DNA of 64,000 nucleotides from Borreliella spielmanii (GCF_014201705.1 NZ_JACHFA010000001.1:310001-374000), one strand, 5' to 3'; positions 17,287 through 26,847 are shown, counted from the stretch's first letter. Notes: generated from the sequence alone by a model not told the origin. Program-made: numbers and translations.

Positions 17287-18681
17287 TTATTGCCAAGTAC
17301 TATGAAAAAATTCGCCTCTTTTTGAATCTAATCTTTCAAAAGAATGAGCACCAAAAAAGTCTCTTTGTGCTTGAATTAAGTTAGAAGGCAGGTAATTAGT
17401 GGAATAAGAATCTAAAAACGAAAGGCTGGCATAAAATGCTGGTAAAGGTATCCCAATTTCACTAGCCTTTGAAATTATTCTTCTCAAAGATTTGTGATTA
17501 TTTTTTAATAAATCTAAAAAATAATCATCAAAAAGCAAATTAATAAGATGAGGATTTTTATCATAAGCTAATTTAATTTTGTCTAAAAAACTACTGCGAA
17601 TAATGCAACCTTCTCTCCAAACTAAAGAAATTTTACCTAAATTTAAATCCCAACTATAATTCACAGATGCGGTCTTAAGCATCATAAAACCTTGAGCATA
17701 AGCTACTATTTTTGAAACTAAAAGAGCATAATAAAGATCCAAAATCCAATCACTAAGCTCAAAATCAAAAGAAACAGTATCCATCTTAAGCAAATCACTA
17801 GCAATAATCCTTTCGTGTTTTAACCCGGACATAAATCTTGAAAAAACAGATTCAATAATTAAATTTACAGGTATGCTAGATTCAAGAGCATCAATAGATG
17901 TCCAAACACCAGTGCCTTTTTGATTTGCAACATCTAAAATCTTATCAACTAAATATTCATTATTTTCTTTATACCTAAGAATCTTAGAAGTTATTTCTAG
18001 TAAATACCCCGAAAGATCGCCTTCATTCCACTTTTCAAAAACTTCAGAAATTTTTGAATTATCTAAATTGAAAGCTTTTTTCATGAAAAAATAAACCTCG
18101 CTGATAAGCTGCATATCAGCGTATTCTACCCCATTATGTATCATTTTAACATAGTGCCCAGAACCATTCTCTCCAATATAAGCCACACAAACATCATTGT
18201 TTTTAGTTCTAGCTGCAATTTTACTTAAAATGGGTTCAAGAATTTCATAAGCTGATTTACTTCCTCCATACATTAGTGCAGGACCAAATCTTGCTCCTTT
18301 CTCTCCTCCAGAAATTCCAAGTCCTACAAAATAAATATCCTTGGCAAACAATTCTTTTTCTAATCTCATTGTACTCTTATAATGAGAATTCCCACCGTCA
18401 ATAATTATGTCCGATTTACTCAAAAAGGGTAAAATTTGTTCAACAACCTTTTCTACAGCCAAACTTGGCACCATTAAAATGATTTTTCTTGGGATTTTCA
18501 AGCTTTTAACAAAAGATTCAATATCTTTAAAGCCATTTATCTTTTTATGAGAATTTTGTTTAACAAAAATTTCAGTTTTTTCACTATCTCTATTGTAAAC
18601 AGAAACATTAAAACCGTTATCAGCAATATTTAGGGCTAAATTGCCACCCATAACACCAAGACCATAAATTCCTACATCCAT
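17287..18681 (-). CDS. gnd: 6-phosphogluconate dehydrogenase
   Basis: A 464-residue enzyme of normal length that converts 6-phosphogluconate to ribulose 5-phosphate, giving NADPH. The Rossmann motif is GLGVMGGNLALNIADNGF; the substrate region reads GLGISGGEKGARFGPALMYGG, with the catalytic lysine and glutamate in YVKMIHNGVEYADMQ at about 180-195. The C-terminal helical domain ends with HSTWQ. It is transcribed alone and diverges from htpG with 112 bases between start codons. It feeds pentose phosphate to the prs product also encoded in the window. Confidence 0.97.
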   Translation of the reverse strand: MDVGIYGLGVMGGNLALNIADNGFNVSVYNRDSEKTEIFVKQNSHKKINGFKDIESFVKSLKIPRKIILMVPSLAVEKVVEQILPFLSKSDIIIDGGNSHYKSTMRLEKELFAKDIYFVGLGISGGEKGARFGPALMYGGSKSAYEILEPILSKIAARTKNNDVCVAYIGENGSGHYVKMIHNGVEYADMQLISEVYFFMKKAFNLDNSKISEVFEKWNEGDLSGYLLEITSKILRYKENNEYLVDKILDVANQKGTGVWTSIDALESSIPVNLIIESVFSRFMSGLKHERIIASDLLKMDTVSFDFELSDWILDLYYALLVSKIVAYAQGFMMLKTASVNYSWDLNLGKISLVWREGCIIRSSFLDKIKLAYDKNPHLINLLFDDYFLDLLKNNHKSLRRIISKASEIGIPLPAFYASLSFLDSYSTNYLPSNLIQAQRDFFGAHSFERLDSKRGEFFHSTWQ

Positions 18682-18719
18682 TGCATTCTCCTTGATTCTA
18701 ATTTTCCATTCTAAACAAA

Positions 18720-18753
18720 TTGCTTTATTTATTATTTTTAGATTATGTTATAT
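18720..18753 (+). promoter_or_regulatory. Likely htpG promoter
   Basis: TTGCTT at 18720-18725 is followed after 17 bases by TTATGT (18743-18748), and an overlapping TTATAT with TG in front ends at 18753. Both lie about 40-50 bases before the htpG ATG. No heat-shock operator of the CIRCE type is present. Confidence 0.4.
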
Positions 18754-18793
18754 CATAAAAAAAGTAAAGATTAAATTGAAAAGGAAAGTTTGC

Positions 18794-20644
18794 ATGAAAA
18801 AACAATTTGATACAGAAGTAAATGATTTGCTTTATTTAATCATTCACTCTCTTTACTCCCATAAAGAAATATTTTTAAGAGAATTAATATCAAATGCCTC
18901 TGACGCTATTGATAAACTTAAGTTTTTAAGCTTGACAAATGAAAAATTCAAAAACATTGTTCTAGAACCAAAAATAGAAATAACATTTGATGATAAAAGT
19001 ATCCTTATCAAGGATAATGGAATCGGAATGGATGAACAAGATTTGACTAATCATCTTGGTGTAATTGCAAAATCAGGAACTAAAGAATTTATTAACAATT
19101 TAAAACAAGATGAAAAAAAATCTGCAAGTCTAATTGGCCAATTTGGAGTCGGATTTTACAGCGCATTCATAGTATCAGAAAAAGTAGAAGTTACATCAAA
19201 AAAAGCACTAGAAAACGATGCTTATGTTTGGTCTAGTGACGGTAAAACGGGATATGAAATAGAAAAAACAAAAAAAGAAGATTGGGGCACAGAAATAAAG
19301 CTTTATCTCAATAAAGAAGGACTTGAATATGCTAATAAATGGAAAATTCAAGAAATTATCAAAAAATATTCAAATCACATAAATTATCCCATTTATATAA
19401 AATACAGCGAACCTATAATGAAGGATGGAAAACAAGAAGGAATAGAAGAAAAAGAAGAAAAATTAAACGAGACCACTGCTCTTTGGACAAAAAATAAAAA
19501 CGAAATTAAAGCAGAAGAATATAACGAATTTTACAAAAATACAACCTTTGATTATGAAAATCCGTTGATGCATATTCATACAAAAGCTGAAGGAAATTTA
19601 GAATATATCAATTTATTTTATATTCCAAGTAAAGCTCCTTATGATTTATACTATCCAAACACCAAACCTGGAGTAAAACTATTTATAAACAGAATCTTTA
19701 TTACAGATTCTGAAGGTAGCTTGCTTCCAAACTATCTAAGATTTATAAAAGGAATTATAGACTGCCAAGATTTACCGCTCAATGTAAGTAGAGAAATTTT
19801 ACAACAGAATAAAATTTTATCTAAAATAAAATCATCTTCTGTAAAAAAAATACTAAGCGAACTTGAAAAGCTAAGCAAAAAAAATCCTGAAAAATTTTCA
19901 GAGTTTTCTAAAGAATTTGGTAGATGCATTAAAGAGGGCGTTTATTCTGACTTTGAAAACAGAGAAAAACTTATCTCATTAATAAGATTTAAATCTTCAA
20001 ATGTAGATGGATTTGTCTCTTTTAAAGACTATAAAGAAAGAATGAATGAAAGCCAAAAAAGCATTTACTATATAACAGGTGGTAAAGAAAATATATTAAA
20101 AGAAAACCCAATAGTGAGCGCTTATAAGGAAAAAGGATTTGAAATCCTAATCATGGACGATGAACTTGATGAAGCTATTTTAAATCTAATTCCAGAATAC
20201 GAAGGATTAAAACTAAAAGCAATAAACAAAAATGAAACTAGCAATGAATTAAAAGATGAAAATTTCAAAAAAATTGAAGAAGAGTTTAAAGATACCCTTA
20301 CACGAGTAAAAGAAATCCTCAAGGACCAGATAAAAGAAGTCAATCTCTCGGCAACATTAATAAAAGAGCCTTCGGCAATAATAGTTGATAGCAATGATCC
20401 AACTTACCAAATGCAAAAAATCATGCTGTCAATGGGACAAGAAGTAAAAGAAATCAAACCAATACTTGAACTAAACCCTAATAATAAAATAGTTCAAAAT
20501 TTGAAAAACCTAGAGCCTGAAAAATTAGAAAAAACAAGCATTCTCCTTTTTGAGGAAGCTTTACTAACTTCAGGAATGCCTAGCAAGAATCCAAGAAAAT
20601 TCATAAACATAATAAACGAATTTCTAGAAAAAGACTTTTTATGA
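18794..20644 (+). CDS. htpG: Chaperone HtpG (Hsp90 family)
   Basis: A 616-residue Hsp90 homologue. The ATPase domain contains LISNASDAIDKL, the nucleotide motif DNGIGM and GQFGVGFYSAF; the middle domain has the catalytic-loop arginine in LPLNVSREILQQN; the C-terminal domain mediates dimerisation. The open frame extends further upstream, but the start at 18794 is preferred because AAGGAAAG at 18781-18788 lies in front of it and the protein then begins MKKQFDTEVNDLLYL like other family members. A strong bidirectional terminator separates it from crr. Confidence 0.96.
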   Translation: MKKQFDTEVNDLLYLIIHSLYSHKEIFLRELISNASDAIDKLKFLSLTNEKFKNIVLEPKIEITFDDKSILIKDNGIGMDEQDLTNHLGVIAKSGTKEFINNLKQDEKKSASLIGQFGVGFYSAFIVSEKVEVTSKKALENDAYVWSSDGKTGYEIEKTKKEDWGTEIKLYLNKEGLEYANKWKIQEIIKKYSNHINYPIYIKYSEPIMKDGKQEGIEEKEEKLNETTALWTKNKNEIKAEEYNEFYKNTTFDYENPLMHIHTKAEGNLEYINLFYIPSKAPYDLYYPNTKPGVKLFINRIFITDSEGSLLPNYLRFIKGIIDCQDLPLNVSREILQQNKILSKIKSSSVKKILSELEKLSKKNPEKFSEFSKEFGRCIKEGVYSDFENREKLISLIRFKSSNVDGFVSFKDYKERMNESQKSIYYITGGKENILKENPIVSAYKEKGFEILIMDDELDEAILNLIPEYEGLKLKAINKNETSNELKDENFKKIEEEFKDTLTRVKEILKDQIKEVNLSATLIKEPSAIIVDSNDPTYQMQKIMLSMGQEVKEIKPILELNPNNKIVQNLKNLEPEKLEKTSILLFEEALLTSGMPSKNPRKFINIINEFLEKDFL

Positions 20645-20657
20645 TTAAAATAAAAAA

Positions 20658-20676
20658 AGAGAGCTTTAAGCTCTCT
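20658..20676. terminator. Bidirectional terminator between htpG and crr
   Basis: AGAGAGCTT at 20658-20666 and AAGCTCTCT at 20668-20676 form a perfect nine-pair stem, flanked by a run of A on the left and TTTT-rich sequence on the right. It lies 14 bases after the htpG stop and a few bases after the crr stop on the opposite strand, so it can serve both. Confidence 0.85.
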
Positions 20677-20681
20677 CTCTT

Positions 20682-21251
20682 TTATTTTTTAACTCGCAAC
20701 ACTAAATCTTTGCCTGCTACAACGGGCTTTGTTTGAGATATTTTATGTCTAATTTCTTCTGTCAAAACAGTTGACGACATCAAAATATATTCAGACTCAT
20801 TTTCAAGCTTTCCAAAAGAATATTCTATGCTTGAAACTTCATCAGAATTTGCGATAACAACTGGAGTAATAACAGATTCTGAGTGCTCTTTTAAATATTC
20901 AAGATCAAGCCTAATAATAACCTCACCTTGCTTAACATTAGTGCCTTCCTCAGCAACTCTTGTAAAACCCTTACCATTTAAATTAAGAGTATTAATCCCA
21001 AAATGGACAAAAATTTCAACACCCTCTTTAGTTTCAAGGCTAAAGGCATGATTAGTTTTAAAAATTTTACCTATTTTACCATCGCAAGGCGCTAGCAACT
21101 CATTACTTGTTGGAAGAATTGCAATTCCATCACCAACTATTTTTTCAGCAAACGCTTCATCAGGAACCTTATCAATCGACATAACTTTTCCACTAATCGG
21201 AGCAATCAAATCCAATGTAGCAGTTTTTTTAAAAAAATCTAAAAACCCCAT
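20682..21251 (-). CDS. crr: PTS glucose-type EIIA component
   Basis: A 189-residue EIIA of the glucose family. It accepts phosphate from HPr and passes it to sugar-specific membrane EIIBC proteins encoded elsewhere. APISGKVMSIDKVPDEAFAE and the active-site region EIFVHFGINTLNLNGKGF, with the phospho-histidine in VHFG, are clear, and the partner histidine lies in NHAFSLE. It follows ptsI by two bases and is the last gene of the ptsH-ptsI-crr operon. A free-standing EIIA suggests that several EIIBC permeases share it. Confidence 0.95.
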   Translation of the reverse strand: MGFLDFFKKTATLDLIAPISGKVMSIDKVPDEAFAEKIVGDGIAILPTSNELLAPCDGKIGKIFKTNHAFSLETKEGVEIFVHFGINTLNLNGKGFTRVAEEGTNVKQGEVIIRLDLEYLKEHSESVITPVVIANSDEVSSIEYSFGKLENESEYILMSSTVLTEEIRHKISQTKPVVAGKDLVLRVKK

Positions 21252-21253
21252 AA

Positions 21254-22975
21254 CTAATCTCCTATAAATTTATCAAAATAACTTAAAGTTTCTTGTTCAG
21301 AATCACTATTTAAAACCCTATTTGCTAATTCTTCCAATTCCATTATTGTATATTTTTTAAGCAAATATTTAATTCTAAGTGTAGCACTAGGAATCATGCT
21401 CAAAGACCTAAATCCAAGACCTACAAGAAGTAATGCTCCAGCATCATCCCCCCCAAGCTCACCACAAACAGACACATCAATTCCAGAAATAACTCCATCG
21501 TCAAGAACCTTTTTGATTAATTTCAACACAGCAGGATTATACTTATCATATAAATTTGATATTTTTTGATTACCACGATCAACAGCTAAAACATATTGGG
21601 TTAAATCGTTAGTCCCTATACTAAAAAATTTCAATTTACTGGCAAGTTTAGAAGAAATTAAAGCTGCAGAAGGAACTTCTATCATACAACCCACTTCCAA
21701 ATTTTCATCAAAAGGCAGATTTCTAGACCTCAGGTTGATTTTTGCATTATTCACAAAATATTCGATCGTTTCAATCTCTTCATATCTGGTAAGCATGGGC
21801 ACCATTACTCTTATCTTCCCATAATGACTGGCCCTAAAAATAGCATTAAACTGCGCTTGGATCAATTCCTCATATTCCTTATACATCCTAAGTGCCCTAA
21901 AACCCAAAAAGGGATTCTCTTCTTTCTCAAAATTAAGATAGGGAATTTCTTTATCCCCACCAACATCAAGAGTACGAATAGTAACAACCCCTTTTTTTTC
22001 CATTGTATCTATAACTCTCTTATAAGTTTCAAACTGCTCATCTTCTGTTGGGGGTTGTAAAGATTTCATATATAGGAATTCTGTTCTAAAAAGACCTATT
22101 CCCTCAACGCCATATTTATTAACATAGGCAATATCAACTGGCGTTCCAATATTTGCCTTTAAAAACACTTTTATACCATCTTTTGTTTCAGCATCTTTAT
22201 CTTTTAAAGAAAAAAGCTCTTTTTCCATCTCTACTTGTCGCAAAATCTTATCTTTATAAAGATCAAGCTCATCATAAGAAGGATTTTTAATAACAATAGA
22301 AGATATTGCATCAATGACTATTTTATCACCATCCTTTAGCGCATCAATATCTAACAAAGTCATAACAAGCGCTGGAAGTCCCATTGTTCTTGCCAAAATA
22401 GCAGCATGAGAGGTTTCTCCTCCAACTGCAGTTAAAAATCCTTTAACATAATTTAAGTCAAATTGCATGGTATCAGACGGTGTTAATTCTTCGGTAACAA
22501 GAATAATATCTTTATTAATCTCAGAAAAATCGGTTACTTGACCTAAAACGGTAGAAATTAATCTATTTCTAATGTCCTTATAATCAGATGCTCTTTCTTT
22601 TAAATAAGGATCTTTATAGTCTTCCACACTTTTAACCAAATTTTCAAACGCTAAATAGATAGAATAAGCAGCACTATAATTTTCCTTTGTAATAAGCTCA
22701 ACAACTAGCTCAGAAAATTCATCGTCTTCAACGATCAATATTTGACCTTCAAAAATACCTTTCTTATCATCTCCAAATTGAAGCACGGCTTTTCTCTCAA
22801 GATCTTTAAGCGCCTCAATTGCTTTTGACTTAGATTTATTGAATTTTGATATCTCGCTATCAACTTGAGAAAAGTCGATTTTTTCTTTACTTATAATTTT
22901 ATCAAAATTTTTTCTAATACAAAGAACTTCTCCAATGCCTATTCCTTTGGATATTCTTTTACCCGATAAAGTCAT
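21254..22975 (-). CDS. ptsI: PTS enzyme I (phosphoenolpyruvate-protein phosphotransferase)
   Basis: A 573-residue enzyme I of normal length, which takes phosphate from phosphoenolpyruvate. The phospho-histidine is in GGETSHAAILARTMG at about 185-200. The PEP-binding C-terminal barrel has GLFRTEFLYM, TLDVGGDKEIPYL, GCMIEVPSA, IGTNDLTQYVLAVDRGN and the proton-donor cysteine in VCGELGGD. It is the second gene of the pts operon, between ptsH and crr. Confidence 0.97.
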   Translation of the reverse strand: MTLSGKRISKGIGIGEVLCIRKNFDKIISKEKIDFSQVDSEISKFNKSKSKAIEALKDLERKAVLQFGDDKKGIFEGQILIVEDDEFSELVVELITKENYSAAYSIYLAFENLVKSVEDYKDPYLKERASDYKDIRNRLISTVLGQVTDFSEINKDIILVTEELTPSDTMQFDLNYVKGFLTAVGGETSHAAILARTMGLPALVMTLLDIDALKDGDKIVIDAISSIVIKNPSYDELDLYKDKILRQVEMEKELFSLKDKDAETKDGIKVFLKANIGTPVDIAYVNKYGVEGIGLFRTEFLYMKSLQPPTEDEQFETYKRVIDTMEKKGVVTIRTLDVGGDKEIPYLNFEKEENPFLGFRALRMYKEYEELIQAQFNAIFRASHYGKIRVMVPMLTRYEEIETIEYFVNNAKINLRSRNLPFDENLEVGCMIEVPSAALISSKLASKLKFFSIGTNDLTQYVLAVDRGNQKISNLYDKYNPAVLKLIKKVLDDGVISGIDVSVCGELGGDDAGALLLVGLGFRSLSMIPSATLRIKYLLKKYTIMELEELANRVLNSDSEQETLSYFDKFIGD

Positions 22976-22995
22976 AACTTAAATCCTTCTAAAAT

Positions 22996-23256
22996 TCATT
23001 CCTTAAAAGATTCGATAAGCTCTGCAAGCTCTGAAGCAGCAATTTCCTCATCCTCACCCTCAGCACATATCAAAAGCTTTTTACCTGACGACAATTCCAA
23101 AGTTTGAAGCCTAAATAAACTTTTTCCGCTAACAGACTTTCCATCAGACTCTATTGTTATCTCACTAGAATATTCTTTAGCTTTTTTTACAAAAGTTGAC
23201 GCAGGCCTAACATGTAAACCATTTACAGCCTTAATAATTGCTTCTTTTTTTACCAT
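22996..23256 (-). CDS. ptsH: PTS phosphocarrier protein HPr
   Basis: An 86-residue HPr. H15 in NGLHVRPAS is the site phosphorylated by enzyme I. S46 in GKSLFRL sits at the position used for regulation by HPr kinase in Gram-positive bacteria, although the following residues differ from the usual SIMGLMSL pattern. It is the first gene of ptsH-ptsI-crr. It lies 136 bases downstream of the molybdo-flavoenzyme-like genes on the same strand; a -10/-35 pair in this gap is not clear enough to name. Confidence 0.95.
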   Translation of the reverse strand: MVKKEAIIKAVNGLHVRPASTFVKKAKEYSSEITIESDGKSVSGKSLFRLQTLELSSGKKLLICAEGEDEEIAASELAELIESFKE

Positions 23257-23391
23257 AAGTACAGAAACCCCTCATTATGAATATTATTTTTGATTAACTT
23301 TTTACATTATAATACATAAAAATAAATTATATATTCCATTTATATAAGAAATATAGCATAATAAAGATAGTAATTAAACTTATTCCAAGCA

Positions 23392-24261
23392 TTAAAAATT
23401 AAAATTCATTAATATGTCTAAATAAAAATTCTTTATTAGCTTTAAATTTCTCTCTCCTATATTAAAATTTTTAGAATCTCTTATATTTTTATCCAACATT
23501 TTAAGAGAATTTTCTATCTCAGAAAATGAAAGCGGCAAAGACTTGTTCAAAAGCAAAACCTGAAAATCCTTTATTACAATCATCTTATCATCATAAAATA
23601 TTTTTAACAAAAAATCATTTATAACATCCCTTTTGATATTTAAAAGAATACATATAAAAATAACGTCCGTTTCTTCTAAAATGTCAAAAGACACGGTATT
23701 GAAAAATACTTTATGATAAAAGCTTCTATTCCACAAATTCATCATTGGGAATTTAAATTTAGTAACAAGAATAGTGCTTCGATTTGCAATATACTCAGCC
23801 CTATTTAAATTATACGCACTAAAAACATAAGTTTTTTTGGTCAAAACATCTTTAAACTCAACTTGCGCATCAAGGCTTAATAATAAAGGATAAATATCAA
23901 AAATAGTGTTTTTATAATAAAATCCATTTGCAAGATTAATACTATTTAAATATATTTTATCATTAAATTTTGAAATAAATTCATAAAATAAACTTGGAAT
24001 ATTTTTCTTGCCAATCTGAAGTATCTCGTTGTAAGTAACACACGGTCCCATCTCAAGAAAATTACCCCTTAAAGACACCCTATTAAATTTTTCAAAATTA
24101 CCAACAATAAAAAAATTATCAATAGGTGTTTCTTTGTTAAACAGATTAGGATTTTTTTTAAAATCTAGCTCATTATAAATGATATAATTATTTAAATTTT
24201 TGTTAAATAAATTGGATAGTATATTAAAACTTTCAGGATAATAAACTTTAACATTAGCCAT
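23392..24261 (-). CDS. Degenerate FAD-binding subunit of a xanthine/CO-dehydrogenase-type enzyme
   Basis: A 289-residue protein matching the medium (FAD) subunit of the xanthine dehydrogenase/CO dehydrogenase family by order of conserved stretches: RGNFLEMGPCVTYNEIL (65-81; family GALVTLAEL), then NSINLANGFY (106-115; family GTLGGNLANA), IYPLLLSLDAQVEF (123-136; family PALLALDAEV) and a C-terminal helical region. The first flavin-binding motif AGGTDLL is not recognisable, nor are the glycines of TLGGN, so FAD binding is doubtful. The gene overlaps the small-subunit gene by eight bases and is the last of three coupled genes. B31 counterpart by order: BB0556. The homology is my reading from motif order. 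Confidence 0.65.
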   Translation of the reverse strand: MANVKVYYPESFNILSNLFNKNLNNYIIYNELDFKKNPNLFNKETPIDNFFIVGNFEKFNRVSLRGNFLEMGPCVTYNEILQIGKKNIPSLFYEFISKFNDKIYLNSINLANGFYYKNTIFDIYPLLLSLDAQVEFKDVLTKKTYVFSAYNLNRAEYIANRSTILVTKFKFPMMNLWNRSFYHKVFFNTVSFDILEETDVIFICILLNIKRDVINDFLLKIFYDDKMIVIKDFQVLLLNKSLPLSFSEIENSLKMLDKNIRDSKNFNIGERNLKLIKNFYLDILMNFNF

Positions 24262-24721
24262 TTTTTCTGTACAATTCTTCAGCTTTCAAATAGAGAGATA
24301 AAAAAGTATCAACATCCATGCAATTGCATTTTAATGAATTTCTATAGCCTAAAATATCTGATTTGCTTACAATTTTGTTTTCTAAAAAGTAATAAAACAA
24401 CAAAACATTAGATTCAAAACAATTACTACAAAAATTAAAATCGTCTTCTAGTAAAATCTTTTGCATGTGCTGATAAAAACTTTTCTTTTTAAGTCCTTCA
24501 AGAGTAACTACACTACGACCATTTAAAATAAAAGCAGGAACCAAATTGGAATAAACAAGTCTAAAATCCAATAAAATTAAAAAAAATCTATTGTTAACAA
24601 TATACTCTAAACTATTACTCTTAGCAAAAAAGATAGAATCTAAAAGACTTCTAGTTTCCAAAGAAAGACTAATTTTTTTTGAAATACTCTCTCCATTTAG
24701 ATTGAAATTAATCAATATCAA
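24254..24721 (-). CDS. Degenerate [2Fe-2S] small subunit of a xanthine/CO-dehydrogenase-type enzyme
   Basis: A 155-residue protein whose length, order of motifs and position fit the iron-sulphur subunit of the molybdenum hydroxylases. It starts with INFNLNGESI (family FTLNGE), has RSLLDSIF at 24-31, NLVPAF and SVVTLEGL at 59-77, then C98-x2-C101 followed after 30 residues by C132-x-C134 and LSLYLKAEEL. This second cluster motif, CX2C...CXC, is complete. The first, plant-ferredoxin-like set of four cysteines is entirely absent: the region 38-60 has none. It overlaps its neighbours by 14 and 8 bases. B31 counterpart by order: BB0555. Confidence 0.68.
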   Translation of the reverse strand: MILINFNLNGESISKKISLSLETRSLLDSIFFAKSNSLEYIVNNRFFLILLDFRLVYSNLVPAFILNGRSVVTLEGLKKKSFYQHMQKILLEDDFNFCSNCFESNVLLFYYFLENKIVSKSDILGYRNSLKCNCMDVDTFLSLYLKAEELYRKNG

Positions 24722-26585
24722 TTTTTACACTCCAACTATTTAAAATTTCTTCAAAATCAAGAGGCGTACTGCTTGTATTAAAATCAAATATTTGAATCAA
24801 AGCAGTTCGAATTGCAGAAACAGAAACAATAAAAAAACTCCTAAAAGAAAAAATAAACTCGCCATCCTCAATAAACTCTAAGCTTAAACAATCTTTAACA
24901 TCGCAATTTACATTAGCACTGCGAAACACATAATCAACCGCCAACCCAAATATTGTACTAATTCTTTTATTATTTAACTTAAGCCTGGCAAACTTGCCTT
25001 GCTCTACAAAAAAACTTACATTGCTAAAAACCGCGTTAAGAGAATAAAATTCAAATTTAAGTTCAACAGAACACCCAAGCCTGCAATCATGAACATGCCT
25101 AGTAACTATTTTTTCTTTAAAAATAACAGGATATTCATTTACAAGGCCTGTACTTGTCAAAGAAAAAAAATTATCCTTAATAGCTAAAATTGCTTTTTCA
25201 ATTAAATAAGGATCTTTAAAAAGAAGATTATAAAAATTAACAAAATCTAATATGCTCTCATCTATAAAAAAATTTACATTGTTATAGGCCAAACCCAAGG
25301 TTTTAGCTAAACTATTTTTTAAATAGTTACTTAAATTGTTGTCAATAATACTATAAGGCAAAAATATATTTAATTCATCTTTATTTAAAAGTGCAACAAC
25401 ATATTGCTCTCCACTTAAAAAATAAGCGTTTGAATTCAAATACGCAAAACCAACTCCCCTGCGGCTAGTATCAAAAATATCATAATTCTTGTTAACACTT
25501 AAAACAGAAGATTTCTTTATTAAAGAATTCTTTAAATCCAATTTTTTAAAAATTTTAAAAAAACTACTGTAATCGCCTTTAATCTGTGTAAGCAAATACC
25601 CTATTGGCTCACAAGACATTGTTAAAGCAATATTATAAAAATTGGAATAAATAAAATTATAAACAGAAATCTCAAATGCTAAAAGATTGTCATAAAAAAA
25701 TATGAAATCGCTTTTATTCTCAACAAAAAAAATTTCTAAAAACCCATCAAAAAACAAATTTTTAAAAATATTATTAATAAATTTAAAATAAAACTTATAC
25801 AAAAAATTTAAAGGTCTATTTATAAAAATTTCCAAAACAATCTTTGAAAGCTTGTTATTTGCCAACAAACAATTAGAAACTGTAAAAGTTAAATTTAAAT
25901 TATCTAAAATTCCAAAATGCCTTTTATAGTAAACAACATTAACCGTTTTATTAATTTTTTTTGAAATTACAATACCTTGTAAAATTGCATTAAAAGAAAT
26001 GGGAAAAATAGAACTAGACCAATAACTATTAAGAGAATTGATTTTTATTTTGTCTTTATTTACGCCAAAATTTTCACTAATAAAAAATTTCAAAAAAGAA
26101 ATATTATCTACATTAGCATCAATAATCAAGTTTTCAGAATCAAAAAATATTTTAACTAAAATAAAGTCATCCGAAAAACTATTATAATCACTAAATTTAT
26201 AACAAAAATTCAAAACATTACAAGTTTCAGATTCTTTCTTTTCAAATCTAGAGGAGTAATTATTACTCCCATCGCCAATTCTTAGATTAAAAAGAACACT
26301 TTTTTCAGCTTTTAATAAATAATCCAAATTATCTGAATACAAAACCAGGGGAATTTGGCCCTCAAAACTTATTTTATTATCAAAAAGCTTTAAATTAAAT
26401 TCATTAGAATCAACAAAATCTCTAAACTTTAAAGTTATATTATCTTTATAGCTGATACTAAAAATTGAACTTACATGTTCATCTACAAAGCTAAAATCTT
26501 CAATAAAAGAATCCTTAACATTGCAGCAAACTGGCAAAGCCCAAAATTCACTTGCATCCACATTTGTCAAACTTATAAACTCCAA
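24708..26585 (-). CDS. Degenerate molybdopterin-type large subunit of the same system
   Basis: A 625-residue protein, shorter than the usual 750-780 of the large subunit. Recognisable stretches in order: EGQIPLVLYSDNLDYLLKAE (75-94; family VGxPVAxVVAETxxxA), DNISFLKFFISENFGVNKDK (160-179; ends like LGIPxEKV), VISKKINKTVNVVYYKR (206-222; family AxKTGRPVKxVYTRE), RRGVGFAYLN (375-384) and a domain ending LAKTLGLAYNNVNFFID (426-442). The cofactor loops GGFGGK, GQG and the catalytic-glutamate motif GVGEP are missing; the last is replaced near FIFSFRSFF. So it probably cannot bind molybdopterin. First gene of the triad. B31 counterpart by order: BB0554. Confidence 0.6.
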   Translation of the reverse strand: MEFISLTNVDASEFWALPVCCNVKDSFIEDFSFVDEHVSSIFSISYKDNITLKFRDFVDSNEFNLKLFDNKISFEGQIPLVLYSDNLDYLLKAEKSVLFNLRIGDGSNNYSSRFEKKESETCNVLNFCYKFSDYNSFSDDFILVKIFFDSENLIIDANVDNISFLKFFISENFGVNKDKIKINSLNSYWSSSIFPISFNAILQGIVISKKINKTVNVVYYKRHFGILDNLNLTFTVSNCLLANNKLSKIVLEIFINRPLNFLYKFYFKFINNIFKNLFFDGFLEIFFVENKSDFIFFYDNLLAFEISVYNFIYSNFYNIALTMSCEPIGYLLTQIKGDYSSFFKIFKKLDLKNSLIKKSSVLSVNKNYDIFDTSRRGVGFAYLNSNAYFLSGEQYVVALLNKDELNIFLPYSIIDNNLSNYLKNSLAKTLGLAYNNVNFFIDESILDFVNFYNLLFKDPYLIEKAILAIKDNFFSLTSTGLVNEYPVIFKEKIVTRHVHDCRLGCSVELKFEFYSLNAVFSNVSFFVEQGKFARLKLNNKRISTIFGLAVDYVFRSANVNCDVKDCLSLEFIEDGEFIFSFRSFFIVSVSAIRTALIQIFDFNTSSTPLDFEEILNSWSVKIDID

Positions 26586-26847
26586 CTAAACAAAAAAAAT
26601 AAATTAGTAAGAACCCATTATTACATAAAAAAAGATTGAAAAATAAAACTTCAAAAACAGCTTACCTTACCAACATGCAACAATCTTAAAGCAACTTAAT
26701 AAGAAATTCACTTAAAACCAATTTGAAATTGGCACTACTTATCAATAAAAATACTACCTTCAATAGCATTTTATTGCTTTTGATAAATAGACAAACTATG
26801 ATAACATTATAAATTATAGATGTTTTCTAAATAAAAACAAGGATCTT

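Noticed and set aside
18692..18793. Longer N-terminus for HtpG
   Set aside because: The extra 34 residues do not match Hsp90 starts, and a ribosome binding site lies before 18794.
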